This document shows, one piece after another, positions 1 through 13,500 of a DNA stretch of 64,000 bases. Source of the stretch: Xestospongia muta (taxonomy: Eukaryota > Porifera > Demospongiae > Haplosclerida > Petrosiidae). Both the position numbers and the translations under genes were made by a program. A model generated the notes under the pieces. That model was not told where the DNA came from, searched no databases, and worked only from the letters and a program-made list of their open reading frames with translations. The stretch is taken from contig OY848926.1 of assembly GCA_963693285.1 (NCBI GenBank), positions 4,324,501-4,388,500 of the forward strand. Direction: 5' to 3'. The stretch's first letter is position 1. Each line of letters opens with the position of its first letter.

Positions 1-261
1 CACCAAAAGTATAAAATATACCATATTTGTACTTGAATGACAAACATTAAGTTATTATATTGATAATAGATAACATAGAACAAAGCTGTATTTTGTTTGA
101 GCCAATGACCGGAAACTTTTAAGCTAACAAAATAACTTAAGATTACAAATCATAACCAACAGACACATAACTGAGGTTATTGTAATTGGGACACTAACTA
201 TATATGCCTATTACTTACACCCACTACTACAACAAAGTATAATTAAAATGTCTCATTACAG

Positions 262-405
262 AGGGTCATCTTTATTATCTTTATCATTGAAGTGATACCA
301 TTTATTGATCTGTTCATCATTTTATATTATATCAACGAAGAGGATCTTCAGTTACCAGTTGAAGCTGTTGATAATGAACTAAATAATAGTGAATTAGTTG
401 TTTAA
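262..405 (+). CDS. Candidate terminal exon: transmembrane segment plus acidic tail
   Basis: After a plausible acceptor (cattacag at 254-261) an open stretch of 48 codons ends in TAA at 403-405. It encodes a very hydrophobic run of about 23 residues, beginning RVIFIIFIIEVIPFIDL, followed by a short acidic tail ending NELNNSELVV. This looks like the last exon of a single-pass membrane protein whose other exons lie left of the window. A near-identical copy is at 3388-3531. No family is recognised. Because the two copies are almost identical, the shared open frame is weak evidence of selection. Confidence 0.35.
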   Translation, partial: RVIFIIFIIEVIPFIDLFIILYYINEEDLQLPVEAVDNELNNSELVV

Positions 406-3387
406 TATTATTGTGTGTTTTAAAATGTTTAGTTAGTTAGTTATAATAATTGTTTTTTTAATGTTTATTTTGTTGTTTCTTGTGTTTTTTTATAATACAT
501 GTACATATTTGTGATTGCAATGTAAATAAATAATAATGATATTATCGTTACAATAAATTTTATTATTACATTTGACAAAAATGAAGTTAGTAAACATAAC
601 ACAATTAGTTAGCTTAGCATGTGTCAATAGCTGGTTGACATTTGATGGACACAGTATATCTGTAAACAATAATAACATTGATGATGGAGGTATTGTTTTA
701 TATAAATCTTCTAAAGTAAATCTTCCTAGTTGTTGCTCAATCAACAAGCAATTCTGACAAAGACTAATGGCACAAGACAGCAGCCGATCAATCACATGTA
801 CCATAACATATTTCAATATCAATTCTGAGTAACTGACATATTTGTTATCATAACTAACAGTACTGTCAATCATAATTAATAGTGATGTAAATCTAGCCAA
901 CAGTGCAGTCCTGTCTCATGTAGTGAAACTCATTTTAAGGAACTGATTATAATGTTTAGAATTAAGAATGCATGGAATGGATGTATCACTATAAATCTAC
1001 ATTGATGTAACTTAGAGATTTGTCATTGTTGTTTGACATTTGATTAATTTGCCAATCCATTAGTATTGATTTTGGTCATGGCCACCTATCTATCAAGCAA
1101 CTGGTTATAATGCTATGAGTGTGTGGATACAAATACAATGACGTCAAGTGTAACATCTTTTATATTAATTGCTTTTTATTTTTAAAAGCACATCAAATCA
1201 TTCAATACCTTGTACACAAAATAGAATGTATGTCAGTTTACTGGTATAATGTTGATAGTGATAGATGTACATAGATGTTGATTGATACTCAATAGATAGT
1301 CAGTATTAATAAACATCAAATCATTTTCTGTTAAGTTTTTATCAGTATCCATGATTAGTTATTGAATAGATAGTCATGAAACTATAGTCTATAATGAAAA
1401 ATGAAAGCTGGTAAACTAACTAAAATTAAAAATTAATTAGAGTGTCACAAGCCAGAGAATGTGGGCTATAAAGACAGCAACGTGTCCTATAAGTTACTGA
1501 ATATACCAACGTACTATATAACATTACACATTCTTGAAATAGTGACATATAAATGAATAACATTGATCGGCTTATTATCAACATCACAGCTGACGTCCGG
1601 AAGTAACAAAATTATATAAACGATTTCAGAAGTCGCTACTCAAATCAGTTAAAGTTAGTATGCTGTAGTCACATACTGTTCTCTTTAGTATACAAGAGAA
1701 CAACTAAAGCAACTCTCTACTATAAGTCTACTTTAATGAAGTAAGACAAAACTATAGCAACTATAGTACAATATGATTTTGTTACAGGTCAGAAACTGTT
1801 AGTACAGATATATAGCAGTTAATAACTTCTCAACATCTGACAAGTCTATTGAACAACATGGTTAGTATATATAATATAGTACACAATAACTTAGTGTTTT
1901 TTCATATAAATATGTTCTTCATAGTGTATTACTGTTAATATTTATTAGCAAACCAGCCAACAGTAGCTTTAGGATAGATAGTTACAGAGGAAATTGAAAA
2001 GTATTAGTTAATTTGAGCTATATGAGAAGATAAGCTCAAGAAATTATAACACCAAAAGTATAAAATATACCATATCTGTACTTGAATGACAAACATTAAG
2101 TTATTATATTGATACTAGATAACATAAAACAAAGGTGTATTTTGTTTGAGCCAATGACCGGAAACTTTTAAGTTAACAAAATAACTTCCTAGTTGTTGCT
2201 CAATCAGCAAGCAATTCTGACAAAAACTAATGGTACAAGACAGCAGCCGATCAATCACATGTATCATAACATATTTCAATATCAATTCTGAGCAACTGAC
2301 ATATTCTTATCATAACTAACAGTGCTGTCAATCATAGTTAATAGTGATGTAAATCTAGCCAACAGTGCAGTCCTGTATCATGTAGTGAAACTCATTTTAA
2401 GGAACTGATTATAATGTTTAGAATTAAGAATGCAAGAAATGGATGTATCACTATAAATCTACATTGATGTAACTAGACATTTGTCATTGTTATTTGACAT
2501 TTGATTTAATTGTTAATCCATTAGTACTGATTTTGGTCATGGCCACCTATTAGACATTTGTATGATGCTATGAGTATGTGGATACAAATTCTATAATGAC
2601 GTCAAGTGTAACATCTCTATATTATATTAATTGCTTTTTATTTTTAAAAGCACATCAAATCATTCAAGACCTTGTACACAAAATAGAATGTATGTCAGTT
2701 TACTAGTATAATGTTGATAGTGATAGATGTACATAGACGTTGATTGATACTCAATAGATAGTCAGTATTAATAAACATCAAATCATTTTCTGTTAAGTTT
2801 TTATCAGTATCCATGATTAGTTATTGAATAGATAGTCATGAAACTATAGTCTATAATGAAAAATGAAAGCTGGTAAACTAACTAAAATTAAAAATTAATT
2901 AGAGTGTCACAAGCCAGAGAATGTGGGCTATAAAGACAGCAACGTGTCCTATAAGTTACTGAATATACCAACGTACTATATAACATTACACATTCTTGAA
3001 ATAGTGACATATAAATGAATAACATTGATCGCCTTATTATCAACATCACAGCTGACGTCCGGAAGTAACAAAACTATATAAACGATTTCAGAAGTCGCTA
3101 CTCAAATCAGTTAAAGTTAGTATGCTGTAGTCACATACTGTTCTCTTTAGTATACAAGAGAACAACTAAAGCAACTCTCTACTATAAGTCTACTTTAATG
3201 AAGTAAGACAAAACTATAGCAACTATAGTACAATATGATTTTGTTACAGGTCAGAAACTGTTAGTACAGATTCATAACCAACAGACACATAACTGAGGTT
3301 ATTGTAATTGGGACACTAACTATATATGCCTATTACTTACACCCACCCACTACTACAACAAAGTATAATTAAAATGTCTCATTACAG

Positions 3388-3531
3388 AGGGTCATCTTTA
3401 TTATCTTTATCATTGAAGTGATACCATTTATTGATCTGTTCATCATTTTATATTATATCAACGAAGAGGATCTTCAGTTACCAGTTGAAGCTGTTGATAA
3501 TGAACTAAATAATAGTGAATTAGTTGTTTAA
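3388..3531 (+). CDS. Second copy of the membrane-anchor exon
   Basis: This is the same 48-codon frame as at 262-405, again preceded by cattacag and ending in TAA at 3529-3531. It lies in tandem copy 3; copy 2 has lost this section. It could be an alternative last exon of a gene off the left edge or a non-functional duplicate. Confidence 0.3.
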   Translation, partial: RVIFIIFIIEVIPFIDLFIILYYINEEDLQLPVEAVDNELNNSELVV

Positions 3532-4454
3532 TATTATATGTGTGTTTTAAAATGTTTAGTTAGTTAGTTATAATAATTGTTTTTTTAATGTTTATTTTGT
3601 TGTTTCTTGTGTTTTTTTATAATACATGTACATATTTGTGATTGCAATGTAAATAAATAATAATGATATTATCGTTACAATAAATTTTATTATTACATTT
3701 GACAAAAATGAAGTTAGTAAACATAACACAATTAGTTAGTTTAGCATGTGTCAATAGCTGGTTGACATTTGATGGACACAGTATATCTGTAAACAATAAT
3801 AACATTGATGATGGAGGCATTGCTTTATATAAATCTTCTAAAGTAAATCTTCCTAGTTGTTGCTCAATCAACAAGCAATTCTGACAAAGACTAATGGCAC
3901 AAGACAGCAGCTGATCAATCACATGTATCATAACATATTTCAATATCAATTCTGAGTAACTGACATATTTGTTATCATAACTAACAGTACTGTCAATCAT
4001 AGTTAATAGTGATGTAAATCTAGCCAACAGTGCAGTCCTGTCTCATGTAGTGAACTCCATTTTAAGCAACTGATTATAATGTTTAAAATTAAGAATGCAA
4101 AAAATGGATGTATCACTATAAATCTACATTACTTAAAGATTTGTCATTGTTGTTTGACATTTGATTAATTTGTCAATCTATTAGTACTAATTTTGGTCAT
4201 GGCCAACTAACAGGCAACTGGGTATAATGGTATGAGTGTGTGGATACAAATACAATGACGTCAAGTGTAACATCTTTTATATTAATTGCTTTTTATTTTT
4301 AAAAGCACATCAAATCATTCAAGACCTTGTACACAAAATAGAATGTATGTCAGTTTAATGGTATAATGTTGATAGTAATAGATGCACATAGATGTTGATT
4401 GATACTCAATAGTCAGCATTAATCAACATGAAATCATTTTCTGTTAAGTTTTTA

Positions 4455-4572
4455 TCAGTATCCATGATTAGCTACTGAATAGATAACAATGGAATCAGTA
4501 TCCATGATTAGCTACTGAATAGATAACGATGGAATCAGTATCCATGATTAGCTACTGAATAGATAGTTATGA
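4455..4572. repeat. Three tandem copies of a 40-bp repeat
   Basis: The phrase 'agtatccatgattagctact' plus its flanks recurs three times at about 40-bp spacing, at the right edge of the third large repeat. Confidence 0.8.
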
Positions 4573-4937
4573 ATACTATAATAAAGCTGGTAAATTAACT
4601 AAAATTAAAAATTACAACTTTTTAAATGCCAAGTACTGGATTTAATAATTACTTTTTGAACTTGGTCTATATCCAAGGAATATTTACTATTTGATATTGA
4701 TGTGATAGCGACATTTATCAATTGAAGTATTAATAAGTTATGATAATTACATGGGGCATACTCTAACAATACTACCTGAGGATATTTTTTAGTCCACCAG
4801 GTGGCAGGGGAAAGATAATTAATAGGGTTTGCATGAATGTGTGTATGGTGTATGGCTGGATAGCCCAAAATAAAATAAAATTAAAATTAAAAGAAGAGGA
4901 AAGAAGACTTGAAGGAAGAAGACAGAAGAGACCAGGC

Positions 4938-4988
<51 letters not shown>

Positions 4989-6327
4989 CTGGGAACTGAC
5001 CAATCAGAATACATGAGGCCAAATTTGCTATCATACTTATGAGTCATGATCACTAGCTGCCACCTATGAATAAGGTTTTAGTATATTATTAAATTATATT
5101 AAAGAGGTTCCATTAGTGTTAAATTTGTAATATGCTTTCGGTAACTGAAGTGTCATCAGTTTATGGAAATAAGTGATCACCAGGAGGATAGAAATCTTTT
5201 CCAATAGCCAAATTGAAAAGACATCAAATATTTAAAGTAGACAGTTGCTATTTGTCAACCAGGAAGTCCATACACTTTAATTGTATTACAATGCTGATTC
5301 CCTAATCCTAAACATTAACTATACACAACAAAGTATGGACTTCCTGCTTGACTGATAGTCACTTCAGTAGCCATCAATTCAACTAATTACTTATCACACT
5401 TAAAAATTGTGTTATACCTGAACTGTGAACTTAAGAATTGTACTATATGCTATCATTGTTTGAAGCTAACCACTTTTGGATTCATCCACTACTCAAAGAA
5501 AAAGGAAGGTATCATGACGGACACTGCTTTATGAAACAGTTAAGTAGTGCAGAAGCAATCACCATTGTGTACATCTATAACAATTGTATATATGTACCTA
5601 AAGTTTTGAAATATATCTCCCAAATCAGGAGACACATCTGGCTTCCTTTCCAGACGGCAAAGATAAAATACTGTGTCAAAACAAAGTGAAGAATTTTTAA
5701 GAGTTAACCAATTAGACAATTCAATTAATGAAAAGATATCAGAAACACATCCTAATTCACTAAAGGAGAAAAAAAATTGATAATTCAGTTTAGTAGTTTA
5801 GTAATATAATTTTATTACAAGTCTTAGTAAAGTAGTAGCAAGAAAACTTTTTAGTTTAAAATTAATTTTGATGCCTAAAAATCCATAATAAAATACTACC
5901 ACCATTGTACAAACAGACAATGCTAAGATAAGGAGGTAACCATTATGTCAAAATGTCTGCAAATAACATAGTTTGAGGAGACATGTCAATAATACCTGCA
6001 CATGATTATGAAGCTATAAGCATTAGTGTGGACTCTGTCCCTCCATTAAAAGAGGTTTTCATGAGACAGGACATCAAAGCTGGTGACATACTAATCTGTT
6101 GTAACATGTCCTCATGTTGTCTAACTAGTAGAGTTCCTGTTTCTTTTAAAGAAGCTCATGTATTGTACAAATTGTGTATGCAATCTTTCCAGGAATATCT
6201 AAATGAGCAATAAATATCAGACCACACATAGATTTAAATGTTAAAGCAACTTCTTTAATATTCTATGATATGAGTAATATTTGACTGACCTTTATATAAA
6301 AGGTTGTTGTAGAGTGGAAGTTTAGGT

Positions 6328-7035
6328 TGTAATCTCTATAGTAATCTGCCTCATCAAGTTGTCCACCTGGAAATGTATGTACATTATCCTATAATTATAA
6401 TAGAAACCAAGAAAAAATGTAACCAGTAATTGATATATTAAATAATAGTGCAGGATTGGTCTATCGAGCATATGAGTCTTTTTAAATCCATCAATATCTG
6501 TGCTAAGAATTCATTATAAATTGTACTCAAAAGTCTAATGGTCAAACCTAATTAAAATTGAATGTGAAATGATCTGTGGGGGATCAATTTTGGCTGCTAA
6601 AATGGTCTTCGGGAAGGTTACAGTGATTATGTAGTCTCTCTGATCTGTGTGGATCTCATCTAGTCTGTTGATATCTTGTAAAAGTAGTTGGAGACATAGA
6701 ACGTTCTAACTCTATATTAGTAACAGTTTGAGGTAATTCATTGACTATTGCTAGCTCCCTAGCTTGGGCTTATTGAAGTTCACTTTGTAATAGTAACAGT
6801 CTTCCTTCATTGATTGATTGTTACTGTTATGTCATGTATATGTACATTTTGATCCTCATTCCTATAATCTCAGTCCCATATAGGAACACGGACATGTGTC
6901 TAGACATAATGTATGATCATGCCCTTTTGATATACTGTGTGTATATTGTTACCTACTTATTATTTCTATGTAATATAGTACAATCCTCTTTAATGGACAG
7001 TAAATCAGTTTTGGTTTCTATAGAGAGGGAGAGGA
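6328..7035. repeat. Duplicated block, copy 1 (copy 2 at 21162-21880)
   Basis: About 700 bp are closely similar to 21162-21880 in the same orientation. Both copies end in a GA-rich microsatellite. Both carry shared interruptions of a weak minus-strand reading frame, so the coding content had decayed before the duplication. Confidence 0.85.
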
Positions 7036-7047
7036 ATTTAAAGATAA

Positions 7048-7091
7048 GATGTATACATACATAATAATAATTTATTATGTATGTATACATC
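7048..7091. repeat. Perfect 20-bp inverted repeat (hairpin)
   Basis: The arm at 7048-7067 (gatgtatacatacataataa) is the exact reverse complement of 7072-7091, with a 4-base spacer. With small gaps the complementarity extends into the flanking GAGAGAATTT sequence. It sits between the duplicated block and the GA microsatellite. Confidence 0.9.
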
Positions 7092-7191
7092 TAAATTCTC
7101 TCATAATAAATTGAGAGAATAATGAGTTTTCATTCCTTAATGACTTTATTTGATTGATTTGAGAGAGAGAGGGGGGGAGAGGGAGGAGGAG

Positions 7192-7267
<76 letters not shown>

Positions 7268-8245
7268 ATATAGCCCTGACGTACAAAAAGACAATTCTTC
7301 CATTTTGAGGATATCCCTAGTAAATTATTGTCAATGATGAAATGGCACTTGGAAAGTTCAATCTTCCACTTCACTTCAGGGATTTCATCATGTTGTGCTT
7401 TTGTACAGGTATATTGTAGGTAATGGATAATTCATAATCACATGGATGTACTAATGTTTCACTACAGCACTAGAACTATAGTTCTTAATCATATATTTTA
7501 TATATATTTTTACTTTAATCCCTTATTGATGTTTTTTTATTAATATAGCTACTAATCCATAGAACCCACCACTAGATAGACTTTTCTACTTCCTTCAGCT
7601 CACTTTGGAGTGTAGGCCTGCATATCCACATTAATGAAATAATTGAGGAATAGAAACAGGCCATAATAATGCTAAAGATGAGTCTTGATTAACACAATAT
7701 TTGTACAGTTTAGTATAAAATGATATGACATACATGAATACAATGTGTATTATACATAGACTTTATACTTTGTGGTCTCATTTAAAAAATCATGTTTTCA
7801 TATTAACATATTACATTAAATCAAAATTAAAATAAACTCTAAACTAAGAAAACAAAATACACGAGGTGATCTATAAATATGGATTTTACAGAAGGGCAAT
7901 ACATATTGTGAAAACTAACAAACAAACAACTCACCACTAGATAGACTCTTAAAAAATCTTGTTTTGATAGTATCATTTAAAAAAAAACTTGTTTTGATGC
8001 TAGCGCTAACAAATACATTTAAAATTAAAACTAAAATATAAACTCTAAACTAATAAACAGAATACACATATGTGCACAAAACAAAATATAAACAAAGTCA
8101 CATGAGGTGAGCTGTAAATATAGACTTTACAAGAAGAACAATACGTATATTGTAAAAACAAACAAATAATGCATATTTAAATCATGAGTTGGTATTCAAT
8201 CCTTGAAAATAATATACATTAGTAACAGCAAACATACAAAAAATT

Positions 8246-10554
8246 TTAATTTCGCCAAATTTGCCACCAACGTTTAATGGTCTCTTTTTCAGCTAACATC
8301 TTCTCAATTTCTTGCTCTTTCTTCATTTTTGTCATAATATCAGCCTGCTCTCTAATCTTTTGAAGATATTGAATGCGGTGCTGCCACCCTGGTTTCTTCT
8401 CATTTTTTTCTGACTCAATTAGTAGATATTCCACTTCAGTGAGTGGATTGGGTATTAAAGCTATATCACTAAGACGCTGGAGAGATTGACGAGCTTGTTG
8501 TATTTTACTTAATACCAATTGTGTAAGGTCACCCAGTTCATTTTGCATTTTCGAAACCTTAGCCTCGACATAAGCCTTTTTCAAAGTAGCCTCTTGGTAA
8601 CGTTTTTTGAGATCTTGTGAAGTTCTAGTCTCTATCTCATCATAGAGCTCAAAATAATATGAATTACTAACATGATGTGTCCAGGGACAATGACCAGGAC
8701 ATACAGTACATTTTGCATCAGAGTGACCACCATTATCCATAACAGAACATTTACGTTTGTCTTCATCATTACTGCATGAACAATTATCATGGCAGGTATA
8801 ATTACATCTTAGACAATTCATGACATATCTTCCGGTTCCTTTCATGTCTATCTTACGCTGTTTGGTAACTTTAATTTCGTAAGTGAAATTTTTATTGGCT
8901 ATAATTTCTGATTCCCTTTGCTTTAAAATGACTTCTTCTTGTTGTAACTCATCCATTTTCGACAGAACCATGTTAATCTGAGGCTGTAGGGCACTAATAA
9001 GACATTCTAATTGCTGATGTTCCCTCAATACTTCACGTGTTAACTGTAGACTAACACTCCTTGCCTTCTCAAAATGGATGAAAAAATCAGTAAAACTTGC
9101 ATAGCCCATGTCCCAGAACATCTGTGTAAATTTTCCTGTTTGTTGTGCAAACAAAACTGAATTGTTGAATGGAAAGAATGCACAGTATGGAATTTTAGCC
9201 GCTTTGACAGCTTCCAATACTTGAGGTTCAGGCCTGTCAGTAAATGTGGTCATTATAAAAACGTTGTTTTTTATGTCTTTACCAAAAATTCCTAAGGCAG
9301 AATCAAAGATGTATTGTTGAGTTATTGTAAGACGAGGCAATAAAGCTTGCAATTGAGTAACAAATCCAATTCCATGTAGTTGATCAATGTCATCCTTCCC
9401 TTGTGTAGAGAACAGATGTTTCACTTGTTCTATTATTTTTTTATCTCTTTCAATATCTCTTGTATCACCAAACCCTGGAGTATCGATAATGGTGAGATTA
9501 TAAGGTACAGGAAATCCTTCCTGCCAATAGAAAGTATATGCTGTGATCCACTCAGTCTGACTGTGTGCTTGTGATCTCTTGCTTTCTCCATTCTCAGTCT
9601 TGCTCTTCTCATCTTCATCGACAATCAGTTTAAAACGAAAGTCATATGTATATTTAACATCCAACAAAAAGTTTGTCATTCCATTTATTAGTGTACTCTT
9701 ACCAGCACCAGTGGCTCCCATGACCATTAAAACTTTGGTAGGTTTAGGAGGACAACTTTCGCAACCAAATGTGACCTTGGCAATTTTCTTTAATGGATCT
9801 TTCATGGTTGTTTTAGTTGATAATTTATAGATTGGTAATGAAGATTTTTCATCTGACTTTACACGTAATGTTTGACATTTTACAGCTAGTGGAAGTGATT
9901 TGGTTTCAATTATGTCACTGAGTTGGCTCTCTGGACTAAAACCAATGTCATATTCAGCTTGTAATTTAAATATATATTGAGTACTAGGTTGAAGATCATT
10001 GATCACAATATGAGTTTGGCTACCTAGAATTGTTTTCCTTTCCCAAACTCTTGCTTCATTATCCAATGTTTGGTAGAAGACACTGTAAGACTTAACGCTA
10101 CTTTCTCCAGTCATAGGACCACACCATTTTATTTCAATGTTGTCCCAACTTGCTTTTACCACCATTGGTTTTTCCAGTGCTGAAGGGGGTTCAAATGGGC
10201 TGTAGACACCAGATTGATATGATACAAGAATGGCACATTTGTCATCAGGAATTGAAATATGACTAGTATCAGTGACAACAAACTTTATTTTTATGCTAGT
10301 AGCCTGGTTAGCATTGATAAAATCTGAAAAACATTTGATTTGGATCGTTGCATCTGCTATGATGTCTTTGTCATTGTACCATAGCTTTTTAAGCTCAATT
10401 TCTGGTGTGGGTTGTGAGTGTAAGTATGAAAACATCCTTTCTAGGTTAGGGTCTTTCCTTGCATTGATTTTGAATTCAAAGCTAAAAATAAAATCTAAAG
10501 TTTCATCTTTAATTATACCATTGAACTCTAGCTGATCAAAGGCAAAATAAAGGC
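8246..10554 (-). CDS. Exon 21 of the giant gene: thioredoxin-like segment, FN3, GTPase, Cys-rich tail
   Basis: A single 2309-nt exon. It opens with LYFAFDQLEFNGII (thioredoxin-like segment of SNTX-family proteins), then an FN3 domain, then a P-loop GTPase with GATGAGKST (about 9692-9718) and LTIIDTPGFGDTRD (switch 2), resembling AIG1/septin-type GTPases. A helical region follows, then a cluster of CxxC-like pairs (CLRCNYTC, CTVCPGHCPW) likely to bind metal, and a charged coiled coil ending WWQIWRN. SNTX plus GTPase fusions occur in other animals; I do not recall the CARD/Death extension. Confidence 0.85.
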
Positions 10555-13500
10555 CTATGAAAAATATTATAATTATTGTATCTATATAACAGTTGACTCA
10601 CCTGGAACTTCATGTAGCTGTTTTAAATACTGTGAAAGCATACTAGCTTCTCTCTTCTTCTTCTCTAGCCAGGAAGTGAGTGCAAAAATATTTAAAGGGG
10701 ATGCTTGCTGCTGTGTTATAAGTTTGTTTAAGTCTGCCTCTTCACATCTTCCTACTCTTATTTGTGGTATTAAGGCAGCTAGATCTTCAATAAACTTGGA
10801 CTTGTGCTTTTTAATCAGTGATATAAAATCAGCTATTTGTTCTCGGATGCTAGGAAAATAGCTGTAAATATCACAATTCAATAGCTCTCTGCTATTCATG
10901 TTCAGGATATGAAAATTATCAAATAACTCCTCTATTTGTGTCACTAAAACAGACGTTACCCCTTGTACATGTTTAACTTGAACTGTTCTTTTATCAAGAT
11001 TACTCAGAGGATGAAGCCAAGCTAATTTTGGGATTGAGCTAGTGGACAATACTTTTGGTAGTTGTTTGTAAACTTCAACAGCATCTCGAAATGAGGTAGG
11101 GGTTTCTGGTAGTACACAGTCACAATAAAACTTGCATCGAAGTTTTTCAATATGGCTTGTCTCATTGTCATTCTGCTCTTTTTCACCATTAGCAAAACTT
11201 GGAAGTCTCTTTATTAGTCTCTCCATTTCATTTTGCACATCATCAATGTTCTCCTCTTGAGATACCTCTCTCTCAAAGACAAAAAATGCTTCAGCTCCAT
11301 ATAATACTCCAATGACAATATGAGTAGCTATATCTTTAGTAACAACAGAATATTGAAATTGTGCAGGTCGTTTTGTCAAAAGATGTTCAAACTTTGTAGT
11401 GCATCTGTACCTTAGAGTAACTTGAGCTATATGCTGGGAAGATTTATGGTCATGAAGGTATTCAGCTGATTTAGAAACTTTAACAAGACCTCCAATAATG
11501 CTCAATTGTAGATCTGTACAAATACCTAATTGGGACATTTTATTGGATAACATGTCCTCTGAGAAGATCTCAAAGGTTGAGGTATCCTGTTTTTTGATAT
11601 TACAAGGTTTCCATATAGCATCTATTGTAATTTCAGGAATAAGATGATCTTTGACAGAGTCATATAGCATTCCAAGTTGAAACTGACGTCCTAAGCACTG
11701 AGTTACTATTGATACCTCTTTTGGTAATGTACTAGGTGTGTCCTACAAGTCATTGTGAGATAGACCAAATGAACATTATGATAGTAACATAGCTAGCTTA
11801 CTTTGACATATGTTTTATTTGCACGAGTCATTACATCAATTATTCTAGTTAACAAATCCACTTTTGTAGGACACAACAACTACATGATAATGATCCCATA
11901 AAAATGATTAAACTAGATATTATTATACCTTGTCAAAGCGATCAGTTATTATGGTCCTTAGTAGAAAAAACCAGTCTTCATGCACAAGTATATTGTTAAA
12001 ATATGCTGTCTCAAGAATGTCATTCCAACTCTATAGCAACAATGTAAGTAGCTTTAAATATATTTATATTTGACACACCTTCAGTTCAACTTCAATTACT
12101 TGTTCATTTGGTTCGTCTCCATGTAAGTGTTCTATCCAACATTTTACATCACTGGTTAGTTTGTGGATATGTTCTTCCTTTGCTCTCCAACTCATCCAAC
12201 TCAATTTATCCAATACAGTTAGAAACAGTTTGATTGAAGACAGAAATAACTCTAGTGTTAGTGTTGGCTCTAATGATGATGTCTTCTGGATCAAAGTATT
12301 CACATTATTATAACATAGTTGTTCTTCTTCAATGCAAATGTTTCTATGCAAGGACAAATGATCATTATAATGACAAAGATACTATAATAATTGTTTACCT
12401 GTCTCTTATTGAAACTGTAATGGTTTTTATAAGTCTCAGTAATTTCTGAATCTATATAATAAATTATTTGTTGAATTTAAATGGCATATAAAAAGCAATA
12501 CTAACATCAGAACTGTTTAATTCTTGATTACATGGTCTAACAACAACCAATGAACATGTGTAAGGAGATACTTCTGGATAATATTGAAGACAAATTGGTA
12601 ATTGATTCAATGATGAAAGAGTAACCCAAGCTCTTGCCATTAGCCAGTCAACAGCAAAATAATCTTTAATTAAATTATAAGATGTTTCAGCAAAGCTATA
12701 CAGGAAAATTTTCACACACTTGCATTAATTGAATGACAAGTTAACCTGTTATCTTCCATAGCCATTTCACAAAAACTACTGATATCTAGTCCACAAAACA
12801 AAGTCCTCTTAATTTTTTGTTCTGTTATAGGAAGAGAAAATGGCTCAGAAGGCTTAAAGTCATCAAGAGTGATAATGTGAAGGAAGGGTAGAGTTTTCAT
12901 CCACTCGTAATTCGGATTTGGCTGTTCTATTAATACAGTGCACATTAAGTGAACTGCTTTGACAAGAAACCTGTTAGTCCGAGAAAAACATAAGTTATGA
13001 CAACCAATCTGAATAACCAACTGTACCTAAACTCAGGTAATAAATTTTTGATAAATCTGTAACACTCCATAAACTGTGTAACTGGTATAAAGAAAGCCCT
13101 TAGGATTATAATTATTTCTTCAATGTGATGTTCCATTCTAATTTCACTGATCAACAATGCATATGAAATCATAATACCAGTACAGAGTTTCTGCATGTCA
13201 TTTGTACAATTCACCAAGGATGCCATGTTTTGAACATAGACCTGAATGTAATATAATTAAATACTACAAAAAAATTCAAAATTCAGTACCTTTTCAATCA
13301 GATCACTATCAAAAGAATCCTCTGTTCTTTCTTTAGGCAAACAATTTATTGTTTGCTTCAGACAATTAAATACAGTAGAAAACTGTTTTCCCTTAAGTAG
13401 AGCTTGAGCAATTGTAGATGGTTCAATGTCATTCCATTTTTCATTGATCCCAAATTCAAAGAAAGTTGATAAAGCACTTTTGGTTTCAATACAGTGTGTA

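Larger units (their letters stand above)
1..4620. repeat. Three imperfect tandem copies of a 1.2-2 kb repeat
   Basis: Three tandem copies are seen: about 1-2049, 2050-3270 and 3271-4620. The second copy starts like the first (the 'caccaaaagtataaaatata' start recurs at 2050). It then skips from about position 130 to about 723 of copy 1, so it lacks the open exons found in copies 1 and 3. The block at 1441-1800 recurs almost unchanged at 2901-3260. Copy 3 resumes at the equivalent of position 149. The copies differ by few substitutions, so the duplication is recent. Parts may be the 3' end of a gene that lies off the left edge. Confidence 0.85.
4620..8245. other. Gene-poor interval with microsatellites and a duplicated block
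   Basis: I see no convincing gene. The interval holds a (TA)n run at 4940-4986, an unassigned 76-codon frame at 5983-6213, a block at about 6328-7035 that recurs at 21162-21880, a perfect palindrome at 7048-7091, and a (GA)n run at about 7164-7264. In the repeated block the minus strand reads like a decayed coding sequence (short sense runs such as LAIANELSQAV in the 21-kb copy) interrupted by stops shared between copies. Confidence 0.6.

Noticed and set aside
490..900. 136-codon open frame on the minus strand, repeated at 3617-4027
   Set aside because: Both copies lie in a very recent tandem repeat, so the shared frame is not independent evidence. The composition is low-complexity AT-rich and no family or splice context was seen.
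5983..6213. 76-codon plus-strand frame (start MSIIPAHDYEAISISVDSVP)
   Set aside because: Composition looks protein-like, but there is no recognisable family, no supporting neighbouring exon and no copy; kept only as a note.
6810..7064. Plus-strand frames in the duplicated block (also 21704-21958)
   Set aside because: They run into GA microsatellites and the copies share decay; no coding support.
10602..11742. Reading the SNTX-type exon as a venom toxin gene
   Set aside because: No signal peptide, and it is embedded in a long intracellular-type multidomain protein; the family has many non-venom members.
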